Counted from the stretch's first letter, positions 46,504 through 56,246 are shown. The stretch is DNA of 64,000 nt from Salinibacillus aidingensis (GCF_039522525.1 NZ_BAAADO010000002.1:496001-560000), one strand, 5' to 3'. Program-made: numbers and translations. Notes: generated from the sequence alone by a model not told the origin.

Positions 46504-46905
46504 GTCTCATTCACACCCCTTTTCACTCCACCTAACCAATTATGCAAAAATCATGCCAAGATATGATTAAAAAATGAATTCCTACGATGAAAGCCTATTA
46601 ATATAGGAAAATAAAAATATAACTCTATCAAGTTCAAGAAGGAAGATCAAAAGGACAAAATCTTACTTTGTAAAAATAATAAACAGTTTGTTAAAAAATT
46701 TTTACGCGGGGACTGTCCCCACTTGCTTTAAAGCGCTAAAGCAAGAATTTTATGCATTCTGCCTCTTTGTTATTCTTCTGAAGCCATATTTCTAATAATC
46801 GTTAGAAATATTAACAATACATAAGCAATTTTAATAATCGTCCATGTGAACTCGATTCATCCTTTCAAAGCATAAATAAACCACTCGAATCACACTTAAA
46901 CTAAT
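46504..46905. other. Divergent control region between opuC-like operon and ectABC
   Basis: Non-coding. Two hairpins are adjacent: GGGGAC-TGTCCCC at about 46708-46720 and CTTGCTTT-AAAGCAAG at 46722-46745. The AT-rich part between 46560 and 46700 has several TATA-like elements on both strands. Osmotic control of both operons probably lies here, but no known operator (for instance a clear sigma-B pair) was recognised. Confidence 0.45.
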
Positions 46906-46934
46906 TTGAAGAAAATTTCTGTCATCTTTATGAT
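46906..46934 (+). promoter_or_regulatory. Predicted ectA promoter
   Basis: TTGAAG, a 17-base spacer and TATGAT, ending about 45 bases before the ribosome site of ectA. A sigma-A-like match; its role in salt control is not shown. Confidence 0.5.
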
Positions 46935-46989
46935 AATAAATGTATTGAAAATTACGTAAACGAAGGGAGCAGTTATTATTAATAGTCAA

Positions 46990-47493
46990 ATGGTTCTTAC
47001 GCCATCGAAGCAATCGGATTCCATTACGTTCGAAAAACCCGATGTGACAGATGGCTCTGCGATGTGGGAATTAGTAAACGATTCCAGCCTCGATCAGAAC
47101 TCACCCTATAAGTACATTATGATGTGTGAGTATTTTGCCGACACATGTGTGGTCGCAAAAGAAAATGATAAGTTAGCAGGCTTTGTTACCGCATTTATCC
47201 CTCCAGAGAAGCCAGATGTTGTGTTTGTTTGGCAAATTGGGGTTGATTCTTCCCAGCAAGGAAAGGGAATTGCATCCAGATTGTTAAATGAATTAATTCA
47301 GCGTGAGGCGTGCGAGGATGTCCGCTACGTTGAAGCAACCGTAACGCCTTCAAACAGAGCATCACAATCCTTATTCCGAGGTTTGGCTCGCAAGCATAAT
47401 ACAGATTGCAAAGTCTCGGAATGCTTCACAGAAGATTTATTCCCAACGGATGATCACGAGGAAGAGCTGGCCTTCAGAATTGGCCCACTTTAG
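46990..47493 (+). CDS. ectA: L-2,4-diaminobutyrate acetyltransferase
   Basis: First dedicated enzyme pair of ectoine synthesis: a GNAT enzyme that moves acetyl from acetyl-CoA to diaminobutyrate. 167 residues; IGVDSSQQGKGIASRLLNELI is the acetyl-CoA loop and EATVTPSNRASQSLFRGLA the family C-terminal motif. The ATG at 46990 is 20 bases from the ribosome site AAGGGAG (46963-46969). An in-frame ATT at 46978 is spaced 8 bases from it and would add four residues (INSQ). It is followed by ectB after 127 bp with no terminator seen. Confidence 0.95.
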   Translation: MVLTPSKQSDSITFEKPDVTDGSAMWELVNDSSLDQNSPYKYIMMCEYFADTCVVAKENDKLAGFVTAFIPPEKPDVVFVWQIGVDSSQQGKGIASRLLNELIQREACEDVRYVEATVTPSNRASQSLFRGLARKHNTDCKVSECFTEDLFPTDDHEEELAFRIGPL

Positions 47494-47620
47494 TAAGATG
47501 CTTACTCCTCGGTAGTTAATAATGACTGAAAACGTGTGATTGATATATAGAGAAATACTGGAAGTAAAGTCATTTTTAAAAGACCTATCCATTAGGTAAA
47601 AAAATGAAGGAGGAAAAAGT

Positions 47621-48898
47621 TTGAGTCATACTGATATGGAAATTTTTGAAAAGTACGAATCCGTGGTACGCAGTTACTGCCGCAGCTTTCCTACTGTGTT
47701 CACAAAAGCCAAAGGCCACAAAATCTGGGATGAACAGGGTCGTGAATACATCGATTTCTTCTCAGGTGCAGGCGCTCTGAACTATGGTCATAATGACGAA
47801 AAGATGAAGAAAAAGCTTATTGAGTATATCGAACAGGACGGCATCACTCACTCCCTGGATAAAGCTACGAACACAAAAGCGGAATTTATCCAAAAGTTTA
47901 ATGACGTGATTTTAAAGCCAAGAAACCTGGAGTATAAAATGATGTTTCCGGGCCCTACAGGAACAAACAGCGTGGAAAGTGCACTTAAGCTGGCTCGTAA
48001 AGTAACGGGCCGAACCGATATCATAAGCTTTACCAACGGATTTCACGGAATGACCATCGGCTCGCTTTCCGTAACAGGAAATGCTGCCAAACGAAAAGGG
48101 GCAGGGGTTCCGTTACAGAATGCGGTAACGATGCCATACGATAATTATGTTTCAGACAATTACGATACATTAGATTACCTTGAGCGTTTCCTTGAAGATG
48201 GCGGAAGTGGTGTGGATATTCCTGCCGCTATGATAGTGGAAACCGTACAAGGTGAGGGCGGAATTAACGCAGCCCGTTTAGAATGGCTAAAGCGGATCGA
48301 AGCCATCTGTAAGCGCTGGGATATTCTGCTGATTGTGGATGATATTCAGGCAGGAGTCGGAAGAACAGGCACATTCTTCAGCTTTGAGCCTGCGGGTATC
48401 AAACCGGACATCGTCTGTCTGTCCAAATCTCTCAGTGGCTACGGGGTTCCATTTGCCATCACCCTGTTCCGGCCGGAGCTGGATGTGTGGAATCCAGGTG
48501 AACATAACGGAACCTTCAGAGGGAATAATCATGCGTTTGTAACCGCAGCCGCTGCCCTTGACTACTGGAAGGATGACAAATTTGAAAAAGAAATCCAGCG
48601 AAAAGGAAAAATGGTTGAGGAATTCCTTACTCAACTGAATAATAAGTTTCCTGAGCTTAAAGGAGAAGTACGCGGACGCGGCCTTATGGCTGGTATTGCC
48701 TGTGGCGTAGATGGCCTTGCTTCCAAAGTGGCTGAAGAGGCCTTTAAGCACGGTCTAATTATGGAAACGTCCGGTCCTGAGGATGAAGTCTTTAAACTAT
48801 TCCCAGCTATGAATATTGATGATGACGCCCTCAAAAAAGGGTTTGACATCATAGAACAAAGTGTTAAAACACTCGTTAAAGAACCAATTATGAATTAA
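47621..48898 (+). CDS. ectB: Diaminobutyrate-2-oxoglutarate transaminase
   Basis: PLP aminotransferase that makes L-2,4-diaminobutyrate from aspartate semialdehyde and glutamate for ectoine synthesis. 425 residues. FSGAGALNYGHNDEKMK, GPTGTNSVESALKLARK, the PLP lysine in DIVCLSKSLSGYGVP, and IVDDIQAGVGRTG are typical of EctB. TTG start after AAGGAGG. No ask or ectD gene is nearby, so aspartokinase and hydroxylase would be encoded elsewhere, if present. Confidence 0.96.
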   Translation: MSHTDMEIFEKYESVVRSYCRSFPTVFTKAKGHKIWDEQGREYIDFFSGAGALNYGHNDEKMKKKLIEYIEQDGITHSLDKATNTKAEFIQKFNDVILKPRNLEYKMMFPGPTGTNSVESALKLARKVTGRTDIISFTNGFHGMTIGSLSVTGNAAKRKGAGVPLQNAVTMPYDNYVSDNYDTLDYLERFLEDGGSGVDIPAAMIVETVQGEGGINAARLEWLKRIEAICKRWDILLIVDDIQAGVGRTGTFFSFEPAGIKPDIVCLSKSLSGYGVPFAITLFRPELDVWNPGEHNGTFRGNNHAFVTAAAALDYWKDDKFEKEIQRKGKMVEEFLTQLNNKFPELKGEVRGRGLMAGIACGVDGLASKVAEEAFKHGLIMETSGPEDEVFKLFPAMNIDDDALKKGFDIIEQSVKTLVKEPIMN

Positions 48899-48918
48899 AA
48901 CCAGGGGAGGAAGTTAAC

Positions 48919-49308
48919 ATGAAAGTAGTAAAATTAGAAGATGTTCTAGGCACTGAAAATGATGTGGACGGAGGCAATTGGGTAAGTCGCCGCTTAATTA
49001 ACAAAAAGGATAACATGGGGTATTCCGTCAATGATACGATTATCAAAGCGGGCACAGAAACCCATATCTGGTATCAAAATCACCTGGAAGCCGTTTATTG
49101 CATTGAAGGTGAAGGGGAAGTTGTGACTTTGAAGGATAATAAAGTATGGCCAATTAAAGCCGGTACGCTTTATGCCCTTGATGAACATGATGAGCATTTG
49201 CTCCGCGCTTATGAAGGCGGCGATATGCGCATGGTTTGTGTATTCAACCCACCATTAACCGGTAAAGAGGTCCATGATGAAAATGGCGTTTATCCGGTAA
49301 TGGAGTAA
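48919..49308 (+). CDS. ectC: L-ectoine synthase
   Basis: Cupin enzyme that closes N-gamma-acetyl-diaminobutyrate into ectoine; 129 residues, normal length. The cupin motif ETHIWYQNHLEAVYCIEGEG carries the metal-binding residues and YALDEHDEHLLRAYEGG the second part. GGGGAGGAAG precedes the ATG. Last gene of ectABC, 20 bases after ectB, with a strong terminator. Confidence 0.96.
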   Translation: MKVVKLEDVLGTENDVDGGNWVSRRLINKKDNMGYSVNDTIIKAGTETHIWYQNHLEAVYCIEGEGEVVTLKDNKVWPIKAGTLYALDEHDEHLLRAYEGGDMRMVCVFNPPLTGKEVHDENGVYPVME

Positions 49309-49336
49309 ACGTAAAGATCCCCACTTTGTTTACAAA

Positions 49337-49384
49337 AGCCACGACTCTTGCCTACTATAGGCAAGAGGTCGTGGCTTATTTTAT
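49337..49384 (+). terminator. Terminator of ectABC
   Basis: AGCCACGAC-TCTTGCC pairs with GGCAAGA-GTCGTGGCT (one bulge), followed by TATTTTATAT. It also faces the convergent ABC permease gene. Confidence 0.92.
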
Positions 49385-49394
49385 ATAGTAAAAC

Positions 49395-51008
49395 TTATCG
49401 AACGATCTTCCTCCAAGCGACTAAATTGCCCAGCATGAGAATCACGATATATCCGAGCACTCCGTAGGCCAGGTTCAATACGAATAAGTGGATGACCCAA
49501 AAGCCACCAAGAAGAATGATAAAAGGCAGTGTAGTCCAGCCTTCGCTTTGCTGAGCGACTTCAAAGGATTCAGAAAAAGGCAATGTACCTCTGATCATCG
49601 TAAAACATAAAGCCACATATAAACACGTGCTTAAAAAAATAGCAAGTAAGTCTTCCAAAATACTTCCGCCATAGATCCAGAGAAAGACAGCACCAACGAA
49701 TAGAAAAATAGGCACATAAAGTTTAACGATAAATGCTTTTAACATCCCTTTATATAAATATTTATAATCCTCAACAGGCATTGTTCGATATATCCAGGCC
49801 CCTTTATACGTACCGGAATATTTCAGCATAATGACGGCTGTAGGAATCATAATGGAGCCAAAATAAAGGGAAAGATAAAAATTACCGGAAGCGACCTCTT
49901 CTAAACTTTTATTCTGAAATTCGTTAAATAAAAAGATAAACGGAAAGACCAGAGATAATCCTAATGAAGGATAAACCTTCAGCCGAAATTCTCGTTCCTT
50001 ACTTAGCATCAGGCTTGCAAAACGGAAAAAGGCTCTCTCCTGCTTCGTATAACAGATGAGTTTCAGGAGTGTGCTGTAACTCCATTTCCTTTTTCGCTGC
50101 TTTTGGCCACCGTGATCGGACAGCTTTTGCAGATGGTTCTCAAATACGGGCATCAGCTTAACATAAATGATAAGCGCAATAACAGGTACAACAAAGGCCA
50201 ATGCTGAATAAAAGAAGAGTAGTGGACCACCAGCAGAACCAAGCCAGACTTCAAAGGGAGCTGCAAACCAAATTGGCGGGAAAAAGATATGCCACCAATC
50301 AGGTGAAAAGCTGACTTCCAAATCAACAAACTCAAAGGCCCGGATTAAAATCTGATAGCCAACAATTAGTGAGATGCTAAGACCTATTTGTACGTAATTA
50401 ATAATATCCTTTAATTTCTCCCCATCAAAAAACCTCAAAACGAAAAAATACAGAAAGCTCGTCATCACAACAACAAATATATCGACCAACACAACGGCTA
50501 ACAATAACAGGAAAGCAAATAGGATTCCTTTCGTGAATAGACTTACGATCAGCGGAATACCAACCATTGCAAACGTAATAAAAAACAAATAAATAATAAT
50601 ATGCAGGGCTTTGGCTGTACTGATTGTCTTACGATTAACAGGTCTGGTAGACAAAATTGTACGATCCCGCACATCCAGCAATACGGTTGAGAAGTCAGAT
50701 ATCATCGACGTCATGACAATGAACATCATTAGCCCAAACAACATACTCATCTGAAATAGATACTGATTGCCCATTACAATAAAAGGAATAAGAAAAAGAC
50801 CGTAAAAAGCATATAGTCCTAATGACTTTAAAAAATGGTTTTGATCTTTCTTCTTAGCATTTGATTGATCAAAAATCGTCGGTACCCTTCTTTGGTCCAT
50901 TGTGAGCTTAACCTGAAGAATACTTCTTAATAAAGGATATTGAACCCCCATTTTTTCAAACACCCATTTGAAACGGTTCAGAAATTTTAGTGTAGGAAAT
51001 TCCTTCAT
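49395..51008 (-). CDS. ABC exporter permease, large (YthQ-like)
   Basis: About 537 residues with some twelve hydrophobic segments. It pairs with the ATPase gene upstream: that gene's stop lies within a few bases of this start. An ATG at 51008 has GGAG 11 bases upstream; a GTG overlapping the ATPase stop (51017) is the alternative. The substrate of this ABC-2-like exporter is unknown. Resemblance to Bacillus ythQ is an impression only. Confidence 0.75.
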   Translation of the reverse strand: MKEFPTLKFLNRFKWVFEKMGVQYPLLRSILQVKLTMDQRRVPTIFDQSNAKKKDQNHFLKSLGLYAFYGLFLIPFIVMGNQYLFQMSMLFGLMMFIVMTSMISDFSTVLLDVRDRTILSTRPVNRKTISTAKALHIIIYLFFITFAMVGIPLIVSLFTKGILFAFLLLLAVVLVDIFVVVMTSFLYFFVLRFFDGEKLKDIINYVQIGLSISLIVGYQILIRAFEFVDLEVSFSPDWWHIFFPPIWFAAPFEVWLGSAGGPLLFFYSALAFVVPVIALIIYVKLMPVFENHLQKLSDHGGQKQRKRKWSYSTLLKLICYTKQERAFFRFASLMLSKEREFRLKVYPSLGLSLVFPFIFLFNEFQNKSLEEVASGNFYLSLYFGSIMIPTAVIMLKYSGTYKGAWIYRTMPVEDYKYLYKGMLKAFIVKLYVPIFLFVGAVFLWIYGGSILEDLLAIFLSTCLYVALCFTMIRGTLPFSESFEVAQQSEGWTTLPFIILLGGFWVIHLFVLNLAYGVLGYIVILMLGNLVAWRKIVR

Positions 51009-51013
51009 CCTTA

Positions 51014-51826
51014 TCACATCTCCTGAACAATGGAAACAAATTGTTCAGCCATATCCTTATGCTCATCAAACCCGGTCAGTTGGTTAAAAATCTCTTCCAA
51101 TGTTCCCTCTTGGTTTTTCTGTTTTAATTCTTCAAAGCTTCCATCAGCTACAATCCGACCTTCATTTAAAAGGATAATACGGTTGCTGATTTTCTCTACC
51201 ACATCCATAATATGTGAGGAGTAAAAAATCGTTTTTCCCTGCGCAGCAAGCTGTGCCAAAACCTCCTTAAAAACCATGACACTGTTGGCATCTAACCCGC
51301 CAATCGGTTCATCCAGAAATAATAGATCAGGATTATGCAGGAGACTGGAAATAATCAACGTCTTTTGCTTCATCCCTTTGGAAAAGGATGATATTCGACT
51401 ATGATAAACGTCTTCCAGCCCAAATAGACTCATAAGCTTTTGAGCCTTCTGATCCACACTATCAGAATCCACTCCATACAGTTCACCAATAAAAGTGAGA
51501 TATTCATGTGCGGTTAAATTATCATAGAGGTCGGCAACTTCAGGCACATACCCTACCCTGCGCTTATATTCCACCGGTTCATTTGCGATATCACTGCCAA
51601 AAATCTCAACCTGACCTGAATAATTCTGTTCAAGCCCGAGCATAATTTTTACGGTTGTACTTTTTCCTGCCCCATTAGGTCCGATATATCCAATAATCTG
51701 TCCTTTATAAACGGATAAATCAATCCCATTTAAAACCTGATTCACTCCATAGGATTTTTCCAGATTTTTTATCGATAGTATGGGTTGGTTTGTTGAGAGA
51801 ATAATAGCCACCTTCTTCTTCCACAT
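51014..51826 (-). CDS. ABC exporter ATP-binding protein (YthP-like)
   Basis: Walker A GPNGAGKSTTVKI, Q-loop/regulatory PEVADLYDNLTAHEYL, signature SSFSKGMKQK and Walker B PDLLFLDEPIGGLD. The coordinate uses the first ATG (51826), which lacks a ribosome site. AAGGTGG is followed at 5 bases by an in-frame ATT at 51802, giving an N-terminus LSTNQPILSIKNLEKSYG that fits ABC proteins much better. Works with the permease gene that follows. Confidence 0.85.
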   Translation of the reverse strand: MWKKKVAIILSTNQPILSIKNLEKSYGVNQVLNGIDLSVYKGQIIGYIGPNGAGKSTTVKIMLGLEQNYSGQVEIFGSDIANEPVEYKRRVGYVPEVADLYDNLTAHEYLTFIGELYGVDSDSVDQKAQKLMSLFGLEDVYHSRISSFSKGMKQKTLIISSLLHNPDLLFLDEPIGGLDANSVMVFKEVLAQLAAQGKTIFYSSHIMDVVEKISNRIILLNEGRIVADGSFEELKQKNQEGTLEEIFNQLTGFDEHKDMAEQFVSIVQEM

Positions 51827-51931
51827 TTTAGTTGATTCTATCGTAACACAGAATTCCGATAGTTCTCACTATTTATTTGTTGTTCACACAGAATGCTTGC
51901 CTCAACTTACCAGCTGTTAAAAATAGTCCCT

Positions 51932-52089
51932 ATAAAGTGGTACTTCCATCAGTGGGGGGTTTTTCCATTCCCCACTGATGGTTAGTTGAACTTATCAGGA
52001 ATTTACTGGCCGTTTATCCCCCACTTAGTCTTGTTGGGGTAACCTCAAGACTAAGTGGGGGTTTTACAGCCAGTTAATGCGTGATAAAT
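51932..52089 (+). repeat. R1 intergenic repeat, copy 6 (long form)
   Basis: Long form with all stems. The inner hairpin is here a perfect 15-bp stem (CCCCCACTTAGTCTT with AAGACTAAGTGGGGG). The 3' ACGGCC arm reads ACAGCC, giving one mismatch. It lies between the two exporter operons, antisense to both. Confidence 0.9.
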
Positions 52090-52090
52090 A

Positions 52091-52123
52091 AGAGCACCCA
52101 GACTAAAAACTGAGTGCTCCCTA
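52091..52123. terminator. Terminator after the YhaP-like gene
   Basis: GAGCAC and GTGCTC pair, with TTATTTA on the - strand next to R1 copy 6. Confidence 0.6.
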
Positions 52124-52183
52124 ATCTAAGCCATGCTGTTTTTCCAGTGGTCCTTAGTATCGAACGATTTTACCAGCGTGCTC

Positions 52184-53425
52184 CTATTGGCGAATCCATT
52201 TCCAAATTTCTTTAGGAGTGGCATCCTTTCCATACATAAGAATACCTGTTTTAAAGATTTTCCCTGCCAATTTCATAAATACCCAAATACTCACGATTAA
52301 AATGGCGATTGCGATAATGATCTCTATCCACGGCCATTCCTCAAGCATCGCTAATCTGACTAACAGAACGCCTGGTGTCGTGATAGGAAAATAGGTTCCG
52401 ACCTGAGCAATAATTCCACTTGGGTCAGACATAATCGGACCGATAAATATCGCCGGCAAAAATGGAAGCATAAACAGCATTCCCTGGAAGTTACTCGTGC
52501 TGTTCATATCTTCAACAGTTGCACCAATACTTACAAAGATGGAGGCAAACAGAAGATATCCGGCAATCGCAATAAATATTAGTAAAAATAGCTCCGGGAC
52601 CAGTAAGTATTCAAGAAATGGTATATCCACTCTCCAGGCGAGAAACGGAAGAATAAGAACCATCCATGCTGCGACCTGTGTGATTCCCAATGCAAAATAA
52701 CCGTAAATTTTTCCCTGCATGAGCTCTTCCGGTGTTAAGGATGATAGGACTATTTCAGCCACTTTCTCTTTTTTCTCCTGAGAGGCACTCTGGAAAATCA
52801 TCATTCCTGTGATTAAAATCGAGAATAAAATGACACCTGCAAAAGCAACCGGAACCACTCGTTCCAGCAGCTCCTCCTGACTTTGCCCTTCGTTTTCTGA
52901 AGCCTGAGTTTGACTGGCTGATTCCGGCGTCACAGGTTCAAAGGTAATCCCGCTGGCTGCTATTTGTGCCTGTTCGCTGGTTAAACCCATGTCCGCAAGC
53001 TTCTGAGCCAATAAGGGATGCTCTAAAATATTGGCTTGAAAAACTGCATTTTCATTTAAATCCTTACTCATATACACATGAACCGAGCCGCTTTTCAATA
53101 CGTCCTCCGTTAACATGATGTATGCTGTATTTTCTTCATTTTCCAATTCCTGAATGATTTCTTCCTCTGACTTAAAGGCATCGATTTCCTGCCAGTTTTC
53201 TGTCTGTTCTTCCGGGAGCTGATTTTTAAGCTCACTCCACACTCCAAGCTCATCATATATATGAATTTGCGGACCTGCTTCTTCTGCTTCATCATTATCA
53301 AACAATAGAGGCAAATTAAAAAACACTAAAAACAACAGCGGAGTTAAAAATAATGAAATAATAAAGGACTTATTCTTCATATTGCGTTTATATTCCCACT
53401 TCGCTACCTTCATACTATTCCGCAT
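52184..53425 (-). CDS. ABC-2 exporter permease with extracytoplasmic domain (YhaP/NatB-like)
   Basis: About 413 residues. TM1 is followed by an extracytoplasmic domain (about residues 50-190), then five helices with VAEIVLSSLTPEELMQGKIYGY before TM3, a hallmark of the NatB/YhaP group. It is coupled to the ATPase gene: start ATG 53425 with AAGGAGG 11 bases upstream overlaps that gene's last codons; ATG 53413 is the alternative. Sodium or drug export is likely, but not shown. Confidence 0.8.
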   Translation of the reverse strand: MRNSMKVAKWEYKRNMKNKSFIISLFLTPLLFLVFFNLPLLFDNDEAEEAGPQIHIYDELGVWSELKNQLPEEQTENWQEIDAFKSEEEIIQELENEENTAYIMLTEDVLKSGSVHVYMSKDLNENAVFQANILEHPLLAQKLADMGLTSEQAQIAASGITFEPVTPESASQTQASENEGQSQEELLERVVPVAFAGVILFSILITGMMIFQSASQEKKEKVAEIVLSSLTPEELMQGKIYGYFALGITQVAAWMVLILPFLAWRVDIPFLEYLLVPELFLLIFIAIAGYLLFASIFVSIGATVEDMNSTSNFQGMLFMLPFLPAIFIGPIMSDPSGIIAQVGTYFPITTPGVLLVRLAMLEEWPWIEIIIAIAILIVSIWVFMKLAGKIFKTGILMYGKDATPKEIWKWIRQ

Positions 53426-54353
53426 CGCTGGATATACCTCCTTCTTCCATGAGATTCTTACCTGTGGCAATATCTACAAAAATTTCATGTAAGGAAACAC
53501 GATCGATCCTGAGCTCCTGAATTTCCAAGTTATCCGGTAATTGCTTCAGCCACGTTGGGATATGTACATTCTGAGCTAAATAAAGCGTGCTTACATTGTC
53601 GTTCTGTTCCACTCGTTGCACTTGTGTCATACCCTCTAATTCCTCCCGGTTATGAGAACCGAGAATGGTACATTTAAAGTTGGCATATTCCTTTTTCACC
53701 TCATCAATGGTACCGTAAATGATTTTTTGGCCCCGATGAATTAAAAATAATCGGTCGCACAATTGCTCAACCAGATTCATCTGATGAGAGGATAATAAAA
53801 TGGCCGTTCCATTTTGAGCCAATTCCTTGATTTCATCCTTAAAAACTTCCTGACTGACTGGATCTAAACCAGAAAACGGTTCGTCTAAGATAAGCAATTC
53901 CGGCTCGTGAATAATGGAGGCAATAAACTGAACCTTCTGCCCCATCCCTTTCGATAATTCCTCAATGGAAACCTGATCCTTTCCTTCCAATCCAAACTTT
54001 TTCAGATATTCCAGCGCTCGCTGCTTTGCTTTCTTTAAAGGATAATCCTTTAATTCCGCAAAATACAAAAGAATGTCCATGACCTTCACATTTTTATATA
54101 AACCCCGCTCTTCAGGTAAATAGCCGATTTTATGCCTCGGAATTTCCTTGGAGGTATGGTTATGAAATTCAACAGACCCTTCATCAGGATACATAATCCC
54201 CATAATGCTGCGAATGGTCGTTGTTTTCCCCGCTCCATTTGGCCCTAATATAGCCATGATTTCTCCCTTTTTCACATGAAAGGAAATATCACGAATGATT
54301 CTTGTATCCTTGAAGGACTTCCCAAGACGGTCGACTGTTAATACTGTTTCCAC
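53415..54353 (-). CDS. ABC exporter ATP-binding protein (YhaQ/NatA-like)
   Basis: About 312 residues. Walker A GPNGAGKTTTIRS, signature EELSKGMGQKVQ, Walker B PELLILDEPFSGLDP and a C-terminal extension seen in NatA/YhaQ proteins. GTG 54353, spaced 8 bases from AAAGGG, is preferred over 54392, which lacks a ribosome site. Overlaps the permease start. Confidence 0.85.
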   Translation of the reverse strand: METVLTVDRLGKSFKDTRIIRDISFHVKKGEIMAILGPNGAGKTTTIRSIMGIMYPDEGSVEFHNHTSKEIPRHKIGYLPEERGLYKNVKVMDILLYFAELKDYPLKKAKQRALEYLKKFGLEGKDQVSIEELSKGMGQKVQFIASIIHEPELLILDEPFSGLDPVSQEVFKDEIKELAQNGTAILLSSHQMNLVEQLCDRLFLIHRGQKIIYGTIDEVKKEYANFKCTILGSHNREELEGMTQVQRVEQNDNVSTLYLAQNVHIPTWLKQLPDNLEIQELRIDRVSLHEIFVDIATGKNLMEEGGISSDAE

Positions 54354-54590
54354 ATGTTTCACCCTTTCCAATGTTTTAACGTTGCCAATCATGCATACGT
54401 TTCAGCAGCTTAATGGTTTCAAAATATTCCTGTATATAACAGTAAAGTTTAATCAATCCAATAAATTGATATCCCTTATAAAGTGATTTATACTTTTTGA
54501 AGGAATTCACTAAAATTACAGATTTCTGGTCATGCTATGAGTAGAACCCAGCATGGCCTGAAGATATTTTTAACAAAGGTGAGGATTGCA

Positions 54591-56081
54591 TTGACAAACA
54601 GGAACGAAACATCGTGTACAATTGTTATTTTCGGTGCGACAGGGGACTTAGCCAAACGCAAGCTATTTCCTTCCATATATAATTTATTTGCAAAAGGTGA
54701 ATTAGGTCCGAATTTTGCTGTGATTGGAGCAGCGAGACGGAATTGGAGTCATGAGACACTTCGGGAAAATGTAAAAAAATCTCTGGATGAGTCCAAGACG
54801 GAAATCAATGAAGACCATCTTGATGATTTTCTGGCTCACTTCCATTACATATCTTTAGATGTTACAAGCAAGGAATCGTATCAGAATTTAAACCGTCTCA
54901 TTAACGATCTTGAGGGCGAATTTAACATTCCTTGTAATCGAATGTTTTATTTAGCTATGGCTCCACAATTTTTCGGTCCCATCGCTTCCTATTTGAAATC
55001 TGAAGGACTTACCAATGAAACCGGCTGGAACCGATTAATGATTGAAAAGCCGTTTGGTCACGACCTCCCTTCAGCCCGACAGTTAAATAATGAAATTCGT
55101 GAAGCCTTTCGAGAGGATGAAATCTACCGTATTGACCATTATTTAGGAAAAGAAATGGTGCAGAACATTGAAGTCATTCGTTTTGCAAATGCCATTTTCG
55201 AACCTCTATGGAACAATCGGCACATCTCCAATATTCAGATTACCTCCAGTGAAACCCTGGGAGTGGAAGAACGCGGCGGCTACTATGATAAGTCCGGGGC
55301 CTTACGGGATATGGTTCAGAATCATATGCTGCAAATGGTGGCCCTTCTCGCTATGGAGCCTCCAATCCGCTTGACAACAGAGGAGATTCGAAGCGAAAAA
55401 ATAAAAGCGTTACGCGCATTACGACCGGTTTCAGGTGATCAGGTCGATGAATACTTTGTCAGAGGTCAATATGGCCCTGGAAACGTCAAGGGGAATGAGG
55501 TTCCAGGCTATCGGAGCGAGCCTAACGTGGATCCGGATTCCAATACCGAAACATTTGTTGCGGGTAAATTATTAATTGACAACTTCCGATGGGCCGGCGT
55601 TCCGTTTTACATTAGGACAGGCAAGAGAATGGCCGAGAAGTCGACGAAGATTGCCATCCAGTTCAAGGAAATGCCAATGAACTTATATTACAAAACCGAT
55701 GAGGACGTTCACCCGAACCTGCTGGTGATCCATATCCAGCCGGAAGAGGGAATTTCTCTTATTTTAAATGGTGAGAAGCTTGATCTTTCCGGTCAAACTA
55801 CTCCGGTTAAGCTGGACTATGCGCATACTTCAACGGATAAGTTAAACACACCTGAAGCGTATGAAAAACTGTTAAATGATGCGATTAAAGGAGACGCTAC
55901 AAACTTTACCCATTGGGATGAGGTGGCGCTGTCATGGAAGTATGTAGATGAAATCTTTAATGCATGGCAGCAAAAAAAGGCTGCTCAATTTCCAAACTAT
56001 GAAGCCGGATCTCTGGGACCAAAGGAATCAGAGCATCTCCTGGCTCAGGACGGCTTTCACTGGTGGCCATTGGATTGGTAA
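54591..56081 (+). CDS. zwf: Glucose-6-phosphate 1-dehydrogenase
   Basis: First enzyme of the oxidative pentose phosphate pathway, making NADPH. 496 residues from TTG 54591, spaced 6 bases from AAAGGTGAGG (an ATG at 54537 has no ribosome site). The NADP loop FGATGDLAKRKL, the active-site RIDHYLGKE and IEKPFGHD are present. It ends convergently with gnd, the third enzyme of the same pathway, with a terminator between. Confidence 0.95.
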   Translation: MTNRNETSCTIVIFGATGDLAKRKLFPSIYNLFAKGELGPNFAVIGAARRNWSHETLRENVKKSLDESKTEINEDHLDDFLAHFHYISLDVTSKESYQNLNRLINDLEGEFNIPCNRMFYLAMAPQFFGPIASYLKSEGLTNETGWNRLMIEKPFGHDLPSARQLNNEIREAFREDEIYRIDHYLGKEMVQNIEVIRFANAIFEPLWNNRHISNIQITSSETLGVEERGGYYDKSGALRDMVQNHMLQMVALLAMEPPIRLTTEEIRSEKIKALRALRPVSGDQVDEYFVRGQYGPGNVKGNEVPGYRSEPNVDPDSNTETFVAGKLLIDNFRWAGVPFYIRTGKRMAEKSTKIAIQFKEMPMNLYYKTDEDVHPNLLVIHIQPEEGISLILNGEKLDLSGQTTPVKLDYAHTSTDKLNTPEAYEKLLNDAIKGDATNFTHWDEVALSWKYVDEIFNAWQQKKAAQFPNYEAGSLGPKESEHLLAQDGFHWWPLDW

Positions 56082-56103
56082 ATCTAAAGTCGGTTATAAG
56101 AAT

Positions 56104-56148
56104 AGCCCTCATGGAATGGTATTTCTGCCATGCCATGAGGGCTTTTAT
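56104..56148. terminator. Terminator of zwf
   Basis: AGCCCTCATGG and CCATGAGGGCT form an 11-bp stem with an inner ATGG/CCAT stem, then TTTTATAT. Confidence 0.92.
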
Positions 56149-56246
56149 ATGGGCCATTTATGATTCGTCCAAAGATATAAGAATTAAGAGCTTTTTAGGA
56201 ATTGATCCAGATAACTTCGAATGAATCGCATTTTCTGTTTTACGTT

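Noticed and set aside
46831..47013. A 60-codon frame on the - strand upstream of ectA
   Set aside because: It covers the ectA promoter and ribosome site, is very basic, and has no ribosome site of its own.
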